From Pseudomonas chlororaphis (lineage in GTDB: Bacteria > Pseudomonadota > Gammaproteobacteria > Pseudomonadales > Pseudomonadaceae): 64,000 nt of DNA. Under the pieces are notes generated by a model. That model was not told the origin of the DNA and did no database searches. It saw nothing but the letters and a program-made list of their open reading frames with translations. Shown in pieces: positions 24,129 to 32,192 of this stretch. Made by a program: the position numbers and the translations under genes. The stretch spans positions 1 through 64,000 of the forward strand of contig NZ_MSCT01000006.1 in NCBI RefSeq assembly GCF_001921865.1, read 5' to 3'. Every line of letters begins with the position of its first letter. Position 1 is the stretch's first letter.

Positions 24129-26066
24129 ATGGCCGACTATTACACCCTGCTCACGAATGCGGGGATCGCCTACGAAACTGCCTGCAAGGCGGCGGGCGTA
24201 CCGATCAAGCTGTCGCAGATTTCCGTCGGTGACGGCGGTGGTGCGGTTTACAACCCGGCGGCGACCGACACTGCGCTCAAACGCGAAGTCTGGCGTGGTC
24301 CGTTGAACGCACTGTTCCAGGACGAGAAAAACCCTAGCTGGCTGCTGGCCGAAGTGACCATTCCGCCGGAAGTCGGCGGCTGGTATGTACGCGAGGCCGG
24401 GCTGTGGACCGATAGCGGAATCCTTTACGCCATCGTCAAGTATCCGGAGTCGTTCAAGCCGGTGCTGGCGACGTCGGGTTCGGGGAAAGAGTTCTATATC
24501 CGTTCGATTTTCGAGACCAGTAATGCTTCGCTGGTCACACTGCTGATCGACGATACGGTGGTAAAAGCCACTCGGGCCTGGGTGGCGGGTTATGTCGCCG
24601 ACGAGTTGGCGAAGCTCGATGCAAAACAGTCGGTGAGGGCCGCGACCACCGGGAATATCGTCTTGAGCAGCGCGCAGATGATTGATGGTGTTGCGGTATT
24701 GGCGGGAGATCGGGTTCTGGTCAAGAACCAGACACTGGCAAAAGATAACGGTATCTATGTCGTCGCCAATGAACTATGGACTCGGGCAAAGGACGCAGAT
24801 GCCAGCATCAAGGTAACGCCCAATCTCACGGTCTCTGTAGAGGAGGGCACGACACTGGCTGATACCCGCTGGCAATTGGTCACCGACGGGGTCATTGTCC
24901 TGGGCACGACGGCTCTGAAGTTCCAGAACGTGACCCAGGGTTTTGCGCCGCTCAACTCACCGGCGCTGATTTTCCCTACGGCGAATACACCGGCGCAGTT
25001 CGATGTCAGCCAGGCATTGGTCAACACCCACTTCCTGAAGCGTCGAGGTTTTGAATATTCGTCTTTCACATCGAATGATGTGGATACCAATATGACGGCG
25101 ATTCATATCGGTGGTTTTCATATCTTTTCCAAAGTGACGCCTATCACTGCCGTTCTGCCCGCGACGGCCCAGGTTGCCCAGGGGGCAACTATCACCGTAG
25201 CCAGTTCCAATGTGGGAGAGGTGACGATCGCGGCAGCCGCTGGTGACATCTTGTTCACCTCAACGGGATTTGCCGGACCCTTGGTAATGGCTATCGGCGA
25301 TACGGCGGAGTTCATCAAGCTGGAGGGGCAATGGCGGCTTATCGGCGGAACCTTGGCTTTACGATTCGCCGGGGTTATGTCTTCGCCGTCGTTTAAAACC
25401 CGTCCGCAGTTCGACAACTCCAAGGCGTTCGCCACCACGGAATTCGTTGCGCGGGCGCTTGGGAACTTCAGGGGAGGTATCGGTGTTCTAGCAAGCCGGA
25501 CATTGACTGACGATGATCTTGGTAAGCGCCTGGAGCTGGCCGCCGGTGTCACGGTGGCAATGCCAGCAACTTCGTCTGTACCTGATGGGGCTGCGGTGTT
25601 GATATCGGCGGGGCCGCAGTCCACAAGCTCGCGGGTGACTGTCGCCGCGGGGGATCAACTGGCCATGAACAACCTGGCTGTGACAGTACCCTACACGCTG
25701 TCGCCTGGTGGGGACTTTATTGCGATACGAGAGGCGAATGTATGGCGCTGCCATTCTGGCAGCGAGACTCTACGGTCCTCGCCACTGTTTGCGGCTTCGA
25801 TGGCGACAAGCGGCTATCAAAAGCTGCCGTCCGGGCTGATTCTCCAGTGGGGTACGTTCTCGGTCGTAGCCAGTAGCACCGACCAGACAATTACTTTGCC
25901 GATCGCATTTCCGGTGACGTTCCACTCGGTAGTGGCGACCAGCGATTACACGCCGAACAGTGGTGTAGTCGGCACCGTCGCGGCGACTCTGAGCGGGAGT
26001 CTAGCGTCGTTCATTATCCGTTGCTCTTATGGAACCAGCACGCGCTGGTTCGCCCTCGGAAAATAA
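24129..26066 (+). CDS. Tailocin 1 receptor-binding tail fibre
   Basis: Trimeric fibre that selects target cells. It has 645 aa. The N-terminal baseplate-attachment domain (about 1-150, DUF3751-like, with VGDGGGAVYNP and GGWYVREAGLWTDSG) is followed by a repeat-rich shaft (DGVAVLAGDRVLVKNQT near 180). The C-terminal gp53-like knob contains GLILQWGTF, LPIAFP and the terminal RWFALGK. G+C falls in the shaft and knob relative to the N-terminal part, a sign of modular exchange of the specificity region. Confidence 0.88.
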   Translation: MADYYTLLTNAGIAYETACKAAGVPIKLSQISVGDGGGAVYNPAATDTALKREVWRGPLNALFQDEKNPSWLLAEVTIPPEVGGWYVREAGLWTDSGILYAIVKYPESFKPVLATSGSGKEFYIRSIFETSNASLVTLLIDDTVVKATRAWVAGYVADELAKLDAKQSVRAATTGNIVLSSAQMIDGVAVLAGDRVLVKNQTLAKDNGIYVVANELWTRAKDADASIKVTPNLTVSVEEGTTLADTRWQLVTDGVIVLGTTALKFQNVTQGFAPLNSPALIFPTANTPAQFDVSQALVNTHFLKRRGFEYSSFTSNDVDTNMTAIHIGGFHIFSKVTPITAVLPATAQVAQGATITVASSNVGEVTIAAAAGDILFTSTGFAGPLVMAIGDTAEFIKLEGQWRLIGGTLALRFAGVMSSPSFKTRPQFDNSKAFATTEFVARALGNFRGGIGVLASRTLTDDDLGKRLELAAGVTVAMPATSSVPDGAAVLISAGPQSTSSRVTVAAGDQLAMNNLAVTVPYTLSPGGDFIAIREANVWRCHSGSETLRSSPLFAASMATSGYQKLPSGLILQWGTFSVVASSTDQTITLPIAFPVTFHSVVATSDYTPNSGVVGTVAATLSGSLASFIIRCSYGTSTRWFALGK

Positions 26067-26075
26067 AGGGAATCT

Positions 26076-26501
26076 ATGTTCACTTCAAAAACAACTTGTG
26101 GTTTCTATGACGCGTCTATTAGCGCCTGGATGCCGGATGACGTGGTTGAAATCTCTACTGAGCGGCATGCTGAGTTGCTGGCGGGGCAATCTGAAGGAAA
26201 GGTTATTACTTGGGGTGATGATGGATACCCGGTGCTAGCTGATCCACCACTACCAACTAATGAAGAGTTGTCTGCTATCGAGCGGGCTTGGCGTGATCAG
26301 CAACTATCTGAAACGGATGGTGTAGTGGCACGTCACCGCGATGAGTTGGAGGAGGGGATTGCAACCACTCTTTCAGCAGATCAGTACACGGAGCTTCAGA
26401 CTTATCGTCGAGCGCTCCGTAACTGGCCGGAGGCAGGTGAGTTCCCGCTGAGTGAACATCGTCCTCCAGCGCCGTTGTGGCTGGCCGAACAACTCCAATA
26501 A
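26076..26501 (+). CDS. Tailocin 1 fibre assembly chaperone
   Basis: Needed for folding or attachment of the cognate fibre. It has 141 aa and is AT-rich compared with neighbours. The C-terminal half WRDQQLSETDGVVARHRDE ... QYTELQTYRRALRNWPEAG is the Phage_TAC / caudo_TAP signature and closely parallels the second chaperone at 44377. ATG 26076 follows AAAGGGAATCT. Confidence 0.85.
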   Translation: MFTSKTTCGFYDASISAWMPDDVVEISTERHAELLAGQSEGKVITWGDDGYPVLADPPLPTNEELSAIERAWRDQQLSETDGVVARHRDELEEGIATTLSADQYTELQTYRRALRNWPEAGEFPLSEHRPPAPLWLAEQLQ

Positions 26502-26581
26502 ACGCCCCGCACCGCCGGGGCGTTTTCTTATCCGCAACGCAATACACAACACCCAACAGCCCCACTCGCCTGGGGCTTTCT
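26501..26581 (+). terminator. Two tandem hairpins upstream of the sheath operon
   Basis: ACGCCCCG/CGGGGCGT with TTTT (26502-26526), then AGCCCC/GGGGCT with TTTC (26558-26580). Both have short T-tails and would be partial terminators between the fibre block and the sheath-tube block. Confidence 0.55.
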
Positions 26582-26600
26582 CGTATCTGGAGAGACTGAA

Positions 26601-26822
26601 ATGGCAGAACGCCAAAGCTACACCGTGCTCCTTCCGTTCCCCACCGGCGGCGGCCACTGGTCGAGTGTCGACCAACAACTCGAACTGCTCGATGTCGAGG
26701 CCAGTGCCTTGCGTGCCGCCGGCCGCCTGGAACTGACCAGCGTCCTCGCGGCGCGCCAACCGGCCGACGCGGCCACCCCAACCACCAAGGCCGTGAAGGC
26801 CGCTGCCAAGAAGGCTGAATAA
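26601..26822 (+). CDS. Small conserved tailocin protein before the sheath
   Basis: A 73-aa protein with a conserved start (MAERQSYTVLLPFPTGGGHW), a leucine-rich central part (QQLELLDVEASALRAAGRL) and a Lys/Ala-rich tail. No function recognised. The small DUF2635 gene at 33914 has the same relative position in tailocin 2 and a similar Lys/Ala-rich end, so they may be functional counterparts. It ends 2 bp before the sheath start. Confidence 0.6.
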   Translation: MAERQSYTVLLPFPTGGGHWSSVDQQLELLDVEASALRAAGRLELTSVLAARQPADAATPTTKAVKAAAKKAE

Positions 26823-26824
26823 CC

Positions 26825-27991
26825 ATGGCTGAGGTTCTGAACTTCGAGCACAACGGCATTACCGTGAATGCCACCGAATCCCCCGAGGCCATGGGCGGCC
26901 TGGGCGATAACGTCATCGGCCTGGTCGGCACCGCGCCGAAGGCCGACCCGCTGATCCCGCGTAACGCGCCGTTCCGTATCAACAGCTTCACCACCCAGGC
27001 GCTGCTCGACCCGACCGGTGCCGAGGAAGGCACCCTGTATCACGCGGTGTACCAGATTCTCAAAGTGGTCAAGGTGCCGGTGTACGTGGTGATCGTGGAG
27101 GCGGGCGCGACCCCGGCCGACACCGTCAACAACGTGATCGGCGGCGTCGATGCCACCACCGGCCGCAAGCTCGGCCTGGCCGCGCTGAGCGGTGTCCCGG
27201 AAGACCTGACCATCATCGGCGCGCCGGGCTTCACCGGCACCAAGGCGGTGGCCAGCGAGTTCGCCTCGTTCGGCAAGCGCATCAAGGCCCGTGTGGTGCT
27301 CGACGGCAAGGACGCCGCGGTCGCCGACCAAGTGACCTACAGCCAGGAACTGGGTGGCGCCGACCTGGGCTTCGACCGTTGCCTGGTGGTGCACAACATG
27401 CCGGCCGTGTACTCCAAGGCGGCGAAGAAGAACGTGTTCCTCGCGCCGTCGAGCCTGGCCATCGCCGCGCTGGCCAAGGTCAAGCAGTGGGAGAGCCCGG
27501 GCAACCAGGTGACCTACGCCGAAGACGTGTCGCGGACCGTGGAATACAACATCCTCGACACCTCGACCGAGGGCGACCTGCTCAACCGCTACGGTGTCAG
27601 CTACTACGCCCGTACCGTGCTCGGCGGCTTCTCGCTGCTGGGTAACCGCTCGATCACCGGCAAGTTCATCAGCTACGTCGGCCTGGAAGACGCCATCAGC
27701 CGCAAGCTGGTCAAGGCCGGGCAGAAAGCCATGGCCAAGAATCTGACCAAGTCGTTCATGGACCAGGAGGTCAAGCGCATCAACGACTGGCTGCAGACCC
27801 TGGTCGCCGACGAAACCATCCCCGGCGGCAGTGTGTACCTGCACCCCGAGCTGAACAGCGTCGAGAAGTACAAGAACGGCACCTGGTACGTGGTCATCGA
27901 CTACGGCCGCTACGCGCCGAACGAACACATGGTTTATCAACTCAACGCCCGCGATGAAATCATCGAGCAGTTCCTGGAGGACGTTCTCTAA
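26825..27991 (+). CDS. Tailocin 1 contractile sheath (P2 FI-like)
   Basis: Sheath subunit whose contraction drives the tube into the target. It has 388 aa. Seen: NVIGLVGTAPKADP near the N-terminus, the central TIIGAPGFTG motif, and the conserved C-terminal segment YVGLEDAISRKLVKAGQKA, with WYVVIDYGRYAPNEHMVYQL near the end. High G+C and strongly biased codon use fit a highly expressed structural gene. Stop and tube start overlap (27991). Confidence 0.93.
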   Translation: MAEVLNFEHNGITVNATESPEAMGGLGDNVIGLVGTAPKADPLIPRNAPFRINSFTTQALLDPTGAEEGTLYHAVYQILKVVKVPVYVVIVEAGATPADTVNNVIGGVDATTGRKLGLAALSGVPEDLTIIGAPGFTGTKAVASEFASFGKRIKARVVLDGKDAAVADQVTYSQELGGADLGFDRCLVVHNMPAVYSKAAKKNVFLAPSSLAIAALAKVKQWESPGNQVTYAEDVSRTVEYNILDTSTEGDLLNRYGVSYYARTVLGGFSLLGNRSITGKFISYVGLEDAISRKLVKAGQKAMAKNLTKSFMDQEVKRINDWLQTLVADETIPGGSVYLHPELNSVEKYKNGTWYVVIDYGRYAPNEHMVYQLNARDEIIEQFLEDVL

Positions 27992-28497
27992 TGTTTACCA
28001 ACCGCGTAAGACAGGCCATCGCGGCCACCCTGCAAGGCCTGCCGTTGTCGGCGACCGTGGAAGAGTTCACCCCGCCGAAGATCGAATTCGAGATGGAGGC
28101 GATGACCGGCGGGCGCTTTATCGCAGAAGAAATGGCCAAGAGCGGCAAGGCCCTGACCGCCACTCTCAAGCTGCAGGGGCTGGGGCCGGAAATCATGCTG
28201 GCGCTGGGGGTCAAGCTGGGCGACGACATCCTGCTCAATGTCCGCGAGGCAGGCCAGGACCAGGACGGCAAGACCTGGTTCACCTACCACACCGTGGGCG
28301 GCAAGCTGAAGTCCCTGGCCGAAACGGCCATGAAGATGAATGAAAAACCGACCACCACCTTCGAGCTCGCGTGCCGTACCTACAACCGTATCGAGAACGG
28401 CGTGCCGGTGATCGACATCGATGTGCGGACCCAGAAGTTCGTGCTCAGCGGCGTCGACATTCTCGGCGACGCCCGTCGCGCGGTCCTGATGCCGTAA
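27991..28497 (+). CDS. Tailocin 1 tube (P2 FII-like)
   Basis: Inner tube subunit forming stacked hexamers. It has 168 aa, starting at ATG 27991 overlapping the sheath stop. Contains LSATVEEFTPPKIEFEMEAM and the C-terminal TYNRIENGVPVIDIDVRT typical of phage major tail tube FII. A REP pair follows in the 126-bp gap before gpE. Confidence 0.92.
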   Translation: MFTNRVRQAIAATLQGLPLSATVEEFTPPKIEFEMEAMTGGRFIAEEMAKSGKALTATLKLQGLGPEIMLALGVKLGDDILLNVREAGQDQDGKTWFTYHTVGGKLKSLAETAMKMNEKPTTTFELACRTYNRIENGVPVIDIDVRTQKFVLSGVDILGDARRAVLMP

Positions 28498-28514
28498 CCC
28501 GCAACACTCTCCCC

Positions 28515-28602
28515 TGTAGGAGCGAGCTTGCTCGCGATGGCGGCCGTACAGCCAACATCGCAGTCGCTGGCCATCTCCTGTCGCGAGCACGCTCGCTCCT
28601 AC
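28515..28602 (+). repeat. REP doublet (REPIN) inside tailocin 1
   Basis: TGTAGGAGCGAGCTTGCTCG (28515-28534, continuing CGATGG) faces an inverted copy TCGCGAGCACGCTCGCTCC (28581-28599, continuing TAC). This is the two-REP inverted unit common in fluorescent Pseudomonas, lying between the tube and gpE genes. No RAYT transposase gene is in this window. Confidence 0.85.
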
Positions 28603-28623
28603 CCGTTACCAAGGAATTCATTC

Positions 28624-29229
28624 ATGTCCTGGACGCCTCCGATCCATGCCTTGCTGTGCCCGATCACTGCCGACGACGAGTCGCGGATCGCGCAGATTCA
28701 GCTCAGGCCATTGTTTTATGCCGCGCAGAAAGAGGCCCTGGCCCGTGCCGGCGACGACGAGGACGATCAGTTCTTCGAGCTGGCCAAGCTGGCCACCGGC
28801 CTGTCGGCCAACGAGCTCGACCAGCTCAAGCGCCCGGACTACGTGAGCATCGCTCAGTACGTCCACGACATGTCGACGCGCCCGGCTGCGTATTTCCTCC
28901 AGCCAGGCGCCGCGCCTGAAACGGCGCACGACACCCCCGACGATGCACAGGCCGGCCCGGACCAGGTGAACCTGCTGTTGCCGCTCGATGTGGCGGGGCA
29001 GCGCCTGACGTCCCTGACCCTGGAGATGCCCGCGCTGCGAGCGACCAAGGTGATGCAGAAGCTCAAGACCGCCAAGGAGCGCGCGGAGTTCATCACCGCG
29101 CACTGCACCGGCCTGATGCTTCCCGACCTGGCGCTGCTGAGCGTGCCTGACTGGACGCAGCTGCAAGAGCGTATCGACGATTTTTTAAACAAACCGGCGG
29201 ACTTCTTTCGCAGCGCGACATCGAAGTGA
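28624..29229 (+). CDS. Tailocin 1 tape-measure chaperone gpE (zero frame)
   Basis: Tail assembly chaperone of the P2 gpE / Phage_TAC family, located between tube and tape measure as in all contractile tails. It has 201 aa from ATG 28624 behind AAGGAATTC. This is longer than P2 gpE (about 90 aa); the extra N-terminal part is acidic. The C-terminal half VNLLLPLDVAGQRLTSLTLEMP matches the tail-assembly domain. A slippery heptamer occurs 45 bp before the stop (see 28624-29351). Confidence 0.8.
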   Translation: MSWTPPIHALLCPITADDESRIAQIQLRPLFYAAQKEALARAGDDEDDQFFELAKLATGLSANELDQLKRPDYVSIAQYVHDMSTRPAAYFLQPGAAPETAHDTPDDAQAGPDQVNLLLPLDVAGQRLTSLTLEMPALRATKVMQKLKTAKERAEFITAHCTGLMLPDLALLSVPDWTQLQERIDDFLNKPADFFRSATSK

Positions 29230-29351
29230 TCCTCGATGTGGTGCCGCTCATTTACTCGGTGAGTGAAGCGGAAATCCTCGAGTGGGACGCCGGCAAGGCC
29301 TTGCGCCGCTACGACATCGCGATCACTCGCCTTGGCGTGAAACAGGAGTAG
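28624..29351 (+). CDS. gpE+E' product by programmed -1 frameshift (tailocin 1)
   Basis: In the gpE reading frame the sequence GA-T_TTT_TTA-AAC (29181-29187) is a canonical X_XXY_YYZ slippery site. Slipping back one base continues through KQTGGLLSQRDIEVILDVV and onward to ITRLGVKQE with a stop at 29349-29351, 6 bp before the tape-measure start. P2 makes gpE+E' at T_TTT_TTG by the same mechanism. The extension has no start codon or ribosome site of its own. Confidence 0.85.
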
Positions 29352-29357
29352 AGCGGG

Positions 29358-31595
29358 ATGGCGAACAATCAGTTTGCAATCAGGAATGCCGCGATGGAAC
29401 CGGCCCGGCCAGTGGGTGCCGAAGCCGGGTCGCCGGGTGGCTTGACGGTGCCCATGGCCAGCCCGGGCACGATCGGGTTGTCGTCGAGCGGGTTGATCCA
29501 GGCGTTGCAGACGGCCAGCCTCGATATCCGCCTGCTGACCACGGCGGTGGACGCGTTGAAGCTGGCCGTGTCGCAGCAACGCCCCTTGCAAGGGGCAAGC
29601 GCTGGCGGGGCCAAGGCCGACGCGAGCGGCGCAGCAAAGGCCACGGACAAGGCCGCAGGCGCTGGGCAACTGGCTGACCTGCTCAAGCCGGCTGTGGCGA
29701 TGGAGGCGGCCATGGCCGATCTGGGGCGGGTGGTCTACCTCCCCGGGAATGAACGCGCGGACCTGACCGAGGCCAATTATCGGATGGCACGCGTGCCCGG
29801 GATTGCCGCCGGCGCAACCACCGCGGTCGATCTGGCGAAGGTCGAGTACATCGGCGCCAAGGCTGGCATCGAGAACGATAAGGGCATGTCTCGGCGGCTG
29901 ACATTGCAGACCTTCGCCGCCGACGTCGGGCTTACGGCCACCGCGTTCAAGATGCCCGCCAAGGATGTCGGGGACATGCTGGCCGGTTGGCGTACGTCGA
30001 TGAACCTGGATCGCTCCCAAACGCTCGATCTGGCCGATGCGACCCATTACCTCGGCAAGCGTCCGGGAGAGGCAGAGGCCGCCGATATCGGTGCCATCCT
30101 GCAACGGCACGGCGCCGCCGCCACGTCGGCGGGGCTGGCCCCGGAGCAGGCGGCGGCGCTCACCGCCGCGCTGCTCAACACTGGTACGGCAAAAGCCGAT
30201 GCCGGAGGCGCGCTGAAGAACATTGCCGCGGCACTGGCCAAGGACGGACCGAAGTCCGAGGCGCAACGCGAGGCCTGGCAGCGGCTGGAGATCGACCCGC
30301 TGAAACTGGCTGCGCCCGAGGCGTTGACCAAGGTCCTGACGGCGTTGCAGGCCCCGACGGTGTCGGCGGGCGAGCGTTCGGCGCTGGCCAGCACGCTGTT
30401 CGGCAGCGGGGACGAAGCGGCGTTGCGCCTGTCCCAGCAACTGCCCGAACTGCGGAGCGCGCTGGCGCAGGTGGCGGACAAAAAGCAGTACGCCAGCTCG
30501 GAACTGGGCGACAAGGGCTCGGTGCGCCAATCGGCATCGACCCAGGCGGCTACCTTCGACGCCCGCGTGAACCGGATGAACGCCTCCTTCGGCGCCGCGC
30601 TGGCGCCGGTCACCGAGGGCGCGATGGCCCCCGTCGGTGGGGTAATCGATGGCTTGAGCTCCCTGGCCGAAGAGTTTCCGAAGCTCGCCGCGGGCCTGGC
30701 ATTGGCCGGGGCGGCCATTGCGCCGGTGGTAGGGCGCCTGCTCAAGTCGGTGCTGGACGAGGTCTTCACCCAGGTGGCGAAGAAGCTCCTGAGCCTGGCG
30801 GCGCCCAGCTTGCCCTCCAGCCTCGGCAAACTGTTCAGCGAAGGCGGGGGTTGCTGCGGCGGCTCTCCGGGCGCGGGCCAAACGCGCGGCCCCAACAGGA
30901 AAGAGCGCAGGCAACGCGACAGGCAAGAAAGGAAAGAGCGGCAGAAAAGCCCGGCCAATACGGCCCGGCCGGCTAAAAAGGCCGTCGCTGCCAACGCCGC
31001 TCCGCGCGCCGGGCTGCTGTCGCGCATGGGCCGTGGCCTGGGTAGCGGCTTCGCCGGCGTGCGTTCAGTGGCCGGGCGCGTGGTCAGAAAACCGCTCAAT
31101 CTGCTCAGGGCAGGGGTGAATGTGTTCAAGGGGCTGCGCAACCGCGACCCCAAGGCCATCGGCTCCGGCCTGGGTACCTTGGGCGGCTCCTGGGCCGGCA
31201 GCGCTTCCGGTGCTGCGTTGGGGGCCGCCCTGGGCAGCGTCGTGCCGATCCTCGGGACGGCGGTCGGCGGGCTGGTGGGCGGGGCCATCGGCGGATGGCT
31301 GGGCAGCGAGGCAGGCGACCGGTTGGGGAAAGAGGCCGGTGGATACTTGGGAGGCCAGCCGGTGGACCGTTTGAAAGCGCCGGATGAAGTGAGCAAGAGC
31401 CTCATGGCCAACTCGGCCACCAGCCAGCAAGTCACCTTGGCTCCGGTCATCAATATCTATGGCCAGGATCAGGCCAGCTCCAGGCAACTGGTGGACATGG
31501 TGGTCCAGCAAATGCAGGTGCAGATCATGCCCCTGATGATGAGCAACCCGCTCGCGGTACGCCGCGGCGCGGCCCTGACCGATGGAGTGGCGTGA
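29358..31595 (+). CDS. Tailocin 1 tape-measure protein
   Basis: Sets tube length and is probably released during firing. It has 745 aa. The N-terminal half is alpha-helical and Ala-rich (DLLKPAVAMEAAMADLG). A hydrophobic central block (about 435-480, KLAAGLALAGAAIAPVVGRLL) is followed by GGGCCGGS with Cys499-Cys500, a very basic run NRKERRQRDRQERKERQK, and glycine-zipper-like repeats (GAALGAALGSVVPILGTAVG). It starts 6 bp after the frameshift extension stop and overlaps gpU by 1 bp. Confidence 0.88.
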   Translation: MANNQFAIRNAAMEPARPVGAEAGSPGGLTVPMASPGTIGLSSSGLIQALQTASLDIRLLTTAVDALKLAVSQQRPLQGASAGGAKADASGAAKATDKAAGAGQLADLLKPAVAMEAAMADLGRVVYLPGNERADLTEANYRMARVPGIAAGATTAVDLAKVEYIGAKAGIENDKGMSRRLTLQTFAADVGLTATAFKMPAKDVGDMLAGWRTSMNLDRSQTLDLADATHYLGKRPGEAEAADIGAILQRHGAAATSAGLAPEQAAALTAALLNTGTAKADAGGALKNIAAALAKDGPKSEAQREAWQRLEIDPLKLAAPEALTKVLTALQAPTVSAGERSALASTLFGSGDEAALRLSQQLPELRSALAQVADKKQYASSELGDKGSVRQSASTQAATFDARVNRMNASFGAALAPVTEGAMAPVGGVIDGLSSLAEEFPKLAAGLALAGAAIAPVVGRLLKSVLDEVFTQVAKKLLSLAAPSLPSSLGKLFSEGGGCCGGSPGAGQTRGPNRKERRQRDRQERKERQKSPANTARPAKKAVAANAAPRAGLLSRMGRGLGSGFAGVRSVAGRVVRKPLNLLRAGVNVFKGLRNRDPKAIGSGLGTLGGSWAGSASGAALGAALGSVVPILGTAVGGLVGGAIGGWLGSEAGDRLGKEAGGYLGGQPVDRLKAPDEVSKSLMANSATSQQVTLAPVINIYGQDQASSRQLVDMVVQQMQVQIMPLMMSNPLAVRRGAALTDGVA

Positions 31596-31978
31596 TGCGA
31601 CAGCAGATGGCATTGGGCAGTTTCATTTTCGGCCTGTCCACCGGGTTCGCCTACGATCGGCTAGAACGCAAGACGGACGGTGGCTGGGCCAGTATCGACA
31701 TCATCACCAGCAAGCCGAAATCGCAGCAGGCCGGGCAGAAACTGGAAACGCTGCAGATCAGTGGCAAGTCGATGTACGCCACCGGCATGGCGCGCCTGGA
31801 TGAACTGCGTGAGTTGCAGGCCGCCCGTGTGCCGCTGCCGCTGGTGGATGGCATCGGCCGTAACTGGGGGCGCTGGCGCGTCAACCTGGTGACGGAGGTT
31901 CAGACCTCCATCATCGATGACGGTACGGCGCTGGTGATCAACTGGACCATTAACCTCGAGGAGTTCGTCAATGCGTAG
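31595..31978 (+). CDS. Tailocin 1 tail protein U (P2 gpU)
   Basis: Baseplate inner protein ('ripcord' in the R2-pyocin structure, as I recall). It has 127 aa from ATG 31595. Contains ALGSFIFGLSTGFAYDRLER at the start and LVDGIGRNWGRWRVNLVTEV near the end, both typical of phage protein U. It overlaps gpX by 8 bp. Confidence 0.88.
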   Translation: MRQQMALGSFIFGLSTGFAYDRLERKTDGGWASIDIITSKPKSQQAGQKLETLQISGKSMYATGMARLDELRELQAARVPLPLVDGIGRNWGRWRVNLVTEVQTSIIDDGTALVINWTINLEEFVNA

Positions 31979-32183
31979 GGTTCGCAGTATTGCCGGCGAT
32001 TCGGTCAACCTGCTGCTCTACCGCGAGGTGGGGCGTTCCGACGACGGGATCGAAGAGGCGCTCTGGCGCCTGAACCCGCTTTTGGCCGAGCAGGGCCCGC
32101 TGCTACCGGCGGGCGTCTGGGTGGTCGTGCCCGAGATCGAGTCCCGGCCGGTGGCCGCGACCCCGGTCTCGGCCTGGGACTAA
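31971..32183 (+). CDS. Tailocin 1 tail protein X (P2 gpX, LysM-like)
   Basis: A 70-aa baseplate protein with a LysM-like fold that glues hub, sheath initiator and wedges. Sequence features are DSVNLLLYREVGRSD, ALWRLNPLLAEQGPLLPAG and VWVVVPEI. It starts inside the gpU end and stops 9 bp before gpD. Confidence 0.87.
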   Translation: MRRVRSIAGDSVNLLLYREVGRSDDGIEEALWRLNPLLAEQGPLLPAGVWVVVPEIESRPVAATPVSAWD

Positions 32184-32192
32184 GGAGGCGCT

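Noticed and set aside
28498..28623. CRISPR-like array at the REP doublet
   Set aside because: Only two inverted copies exist, with no repeated spacing and no cas gene anywhere in the window. The motif is the common Pseudomonas REP.
28854..30926. 690-codon minus-strand open frame across gpE and tape measure 1
   Set aside because: An antisense shadow with Arg/Gly/His-rich translation and no recognisable domain. The plus-strand genes form an ordered tail operon.
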